Below are positions 5,992 through 6,099 of a stretch of DNA of 6,099 bases, piece by piece (the first letter of the stretch is position 1; every line of letters starts with the position of its first letter). The DNA comes from Leptospira adleri (GTDB lineage Bacteria; Spirochaetota; Leptospiria; Leptospirales; Leptospiraceae). The translations under genes and the position numbers were made by a program. The DNA is taken from the NCBI RefSeq assembly GCF_002811985.1, contig NZ_NPDU01000122.1, forward strand, positions 1-6,099, read 5' to 3'. The notes beneath the pieces are model-generated. The model ran no database searches. It was not told where the DNA came from and saw nothing but the letters and a program-made list of their open reading frames with translations.

Positions 5992-6099
5992 TGTGCAAAC
6001 GATGAATGGGCACTCTCATACGTTGGTACAGACTGCCCAGATAGGTAACAAAACAGACCGGGCACATAGGTGACATATACCTGACATTGGAGGAAATCC
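5992..6099 (+). mobile_element. Putative left end of an insertion sequence, IS481-like (partial)
   Basis: Composition jumps here to about 47% G+C, against about 30% in the preceding 111 bases. The stretch begins near TGTGCAAACGATGAATGGGC and carries spaced direct motifs: ATAGGTAACA (6041-6050) and ATAGGTGACA (6066-6075) exactly 25 bases apart, a weaker GTTGGTACA at 6022-6030, and GGGCAC at 6008 and 6060. Such repeated GGTAACA/GGTGACA blocks just ahead of a transposase gene are what I remember from IS481-related elements; this is a family-level inference. GGAGG (6089-6093) stands six bases from the window end, so the transposase start codon probably lies at the first base beyond it. The exact terminal inverted repeat and target duplication cannot be set without the other end. 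Confidence 0.5.
6089..6093 (+). promoter_or_regulatory. Ribosome binding site of a gene starting beyond the window
   Basis: GGAGG is followed by AAATCC and then the window ends. The spacing predicts a plus-strand start codon at or just after position 6100, consistent with the transposase gene expected for the insertion-sequence end in which it lies. Confidence 0.55.

Noticed and set aside
5885..6073. Plus-strand 62-residue frame at the right end
   Set aside because: It crosses the composition break and runs through the spaced ATAGGT motifs of the putative insertion-sequence end, with no ribosome site; probably non-coding.
1..6099. CRISPR array, tRNA, rRNA, toxin-antitoxin or defence system
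   Set aside because: No regularly spaced long direct repeats, no tRNA cloverleaf or rRNA signature, and no nuclease, methylase or toxin-like motifs were seen.

Overview
The window looks like a chromosomal segment of a spirochaete, most probably a pathogenic-clade Leptospira. This is an inference. The supporting observations are an A/T-rich background, Lys/Glu/Ser-rich proteins, a signal peptide with a loose spirochaete-like lipobox, a chemoreceptor, several exported proteins of unknown role, and an intergenic hairpin sequence near the left edge that I remember as dispersed in Leptospira genomes. No database search was possible.

Layout, left to right. Positions 1-417 hold no convincing gene but contain three short inverted repeats. 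At 418-1341 (+) lies a putative lipoprotein with three or more ankyrin repeats. At 1498-3093 (+), behind a strong Shine-Dalgarno, lies a methyl-accepting chemotaxis protein with about six N-terminal membrane segments, no HAMP domain and no periplasmic sensor domain. A hairpin with a T-tract at about 3111-3136 ends this rightward unit.

Converging on it from the right is a two-gene minus-strand operon. The first gene (4307-5158) encodes an exported LysM + FecR-domain protein. It overlaps the second gene (3153-4310) by 4 bp, and the second encodes an exported protein of tandem fibronectin/Ig-like beta-sandwich domains. The arrangement suggests a translationally coupled cell-envelope pair, with the LysM domain holding one partner to peptidoglycan.

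Divergent from that operon is a small GTG-started gene (5296-5580, +) for a secreted protein with four cysteines in the mature part. Right after it is an 8+8 bp hairpin (5603-5644). The stop codon of a minus-strand open frame (5630-5860) lies inside this hairpin; that frame lacks a credible start and may be a gene remnant. The last ~110 bases differ in composition (about 47% G+C against about 30% just before, hand-counted). They carry spaced ATAGGT(A/G)ACA motifs and end with a GGAGG a few bases from the window edge. I read this as the left end of an insertion sequence, possibly IS481-like, whose transposase would begin just outside.

No CRISPR array, tRNA, rRNA or recognisable new defence system is visible. 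The most interesting material is the coupled LysM-FecR/Ig-like pair, the divergent four-cysteine protein beside it, and the remnant/hairpin/insertion-sequence junction at the right end.
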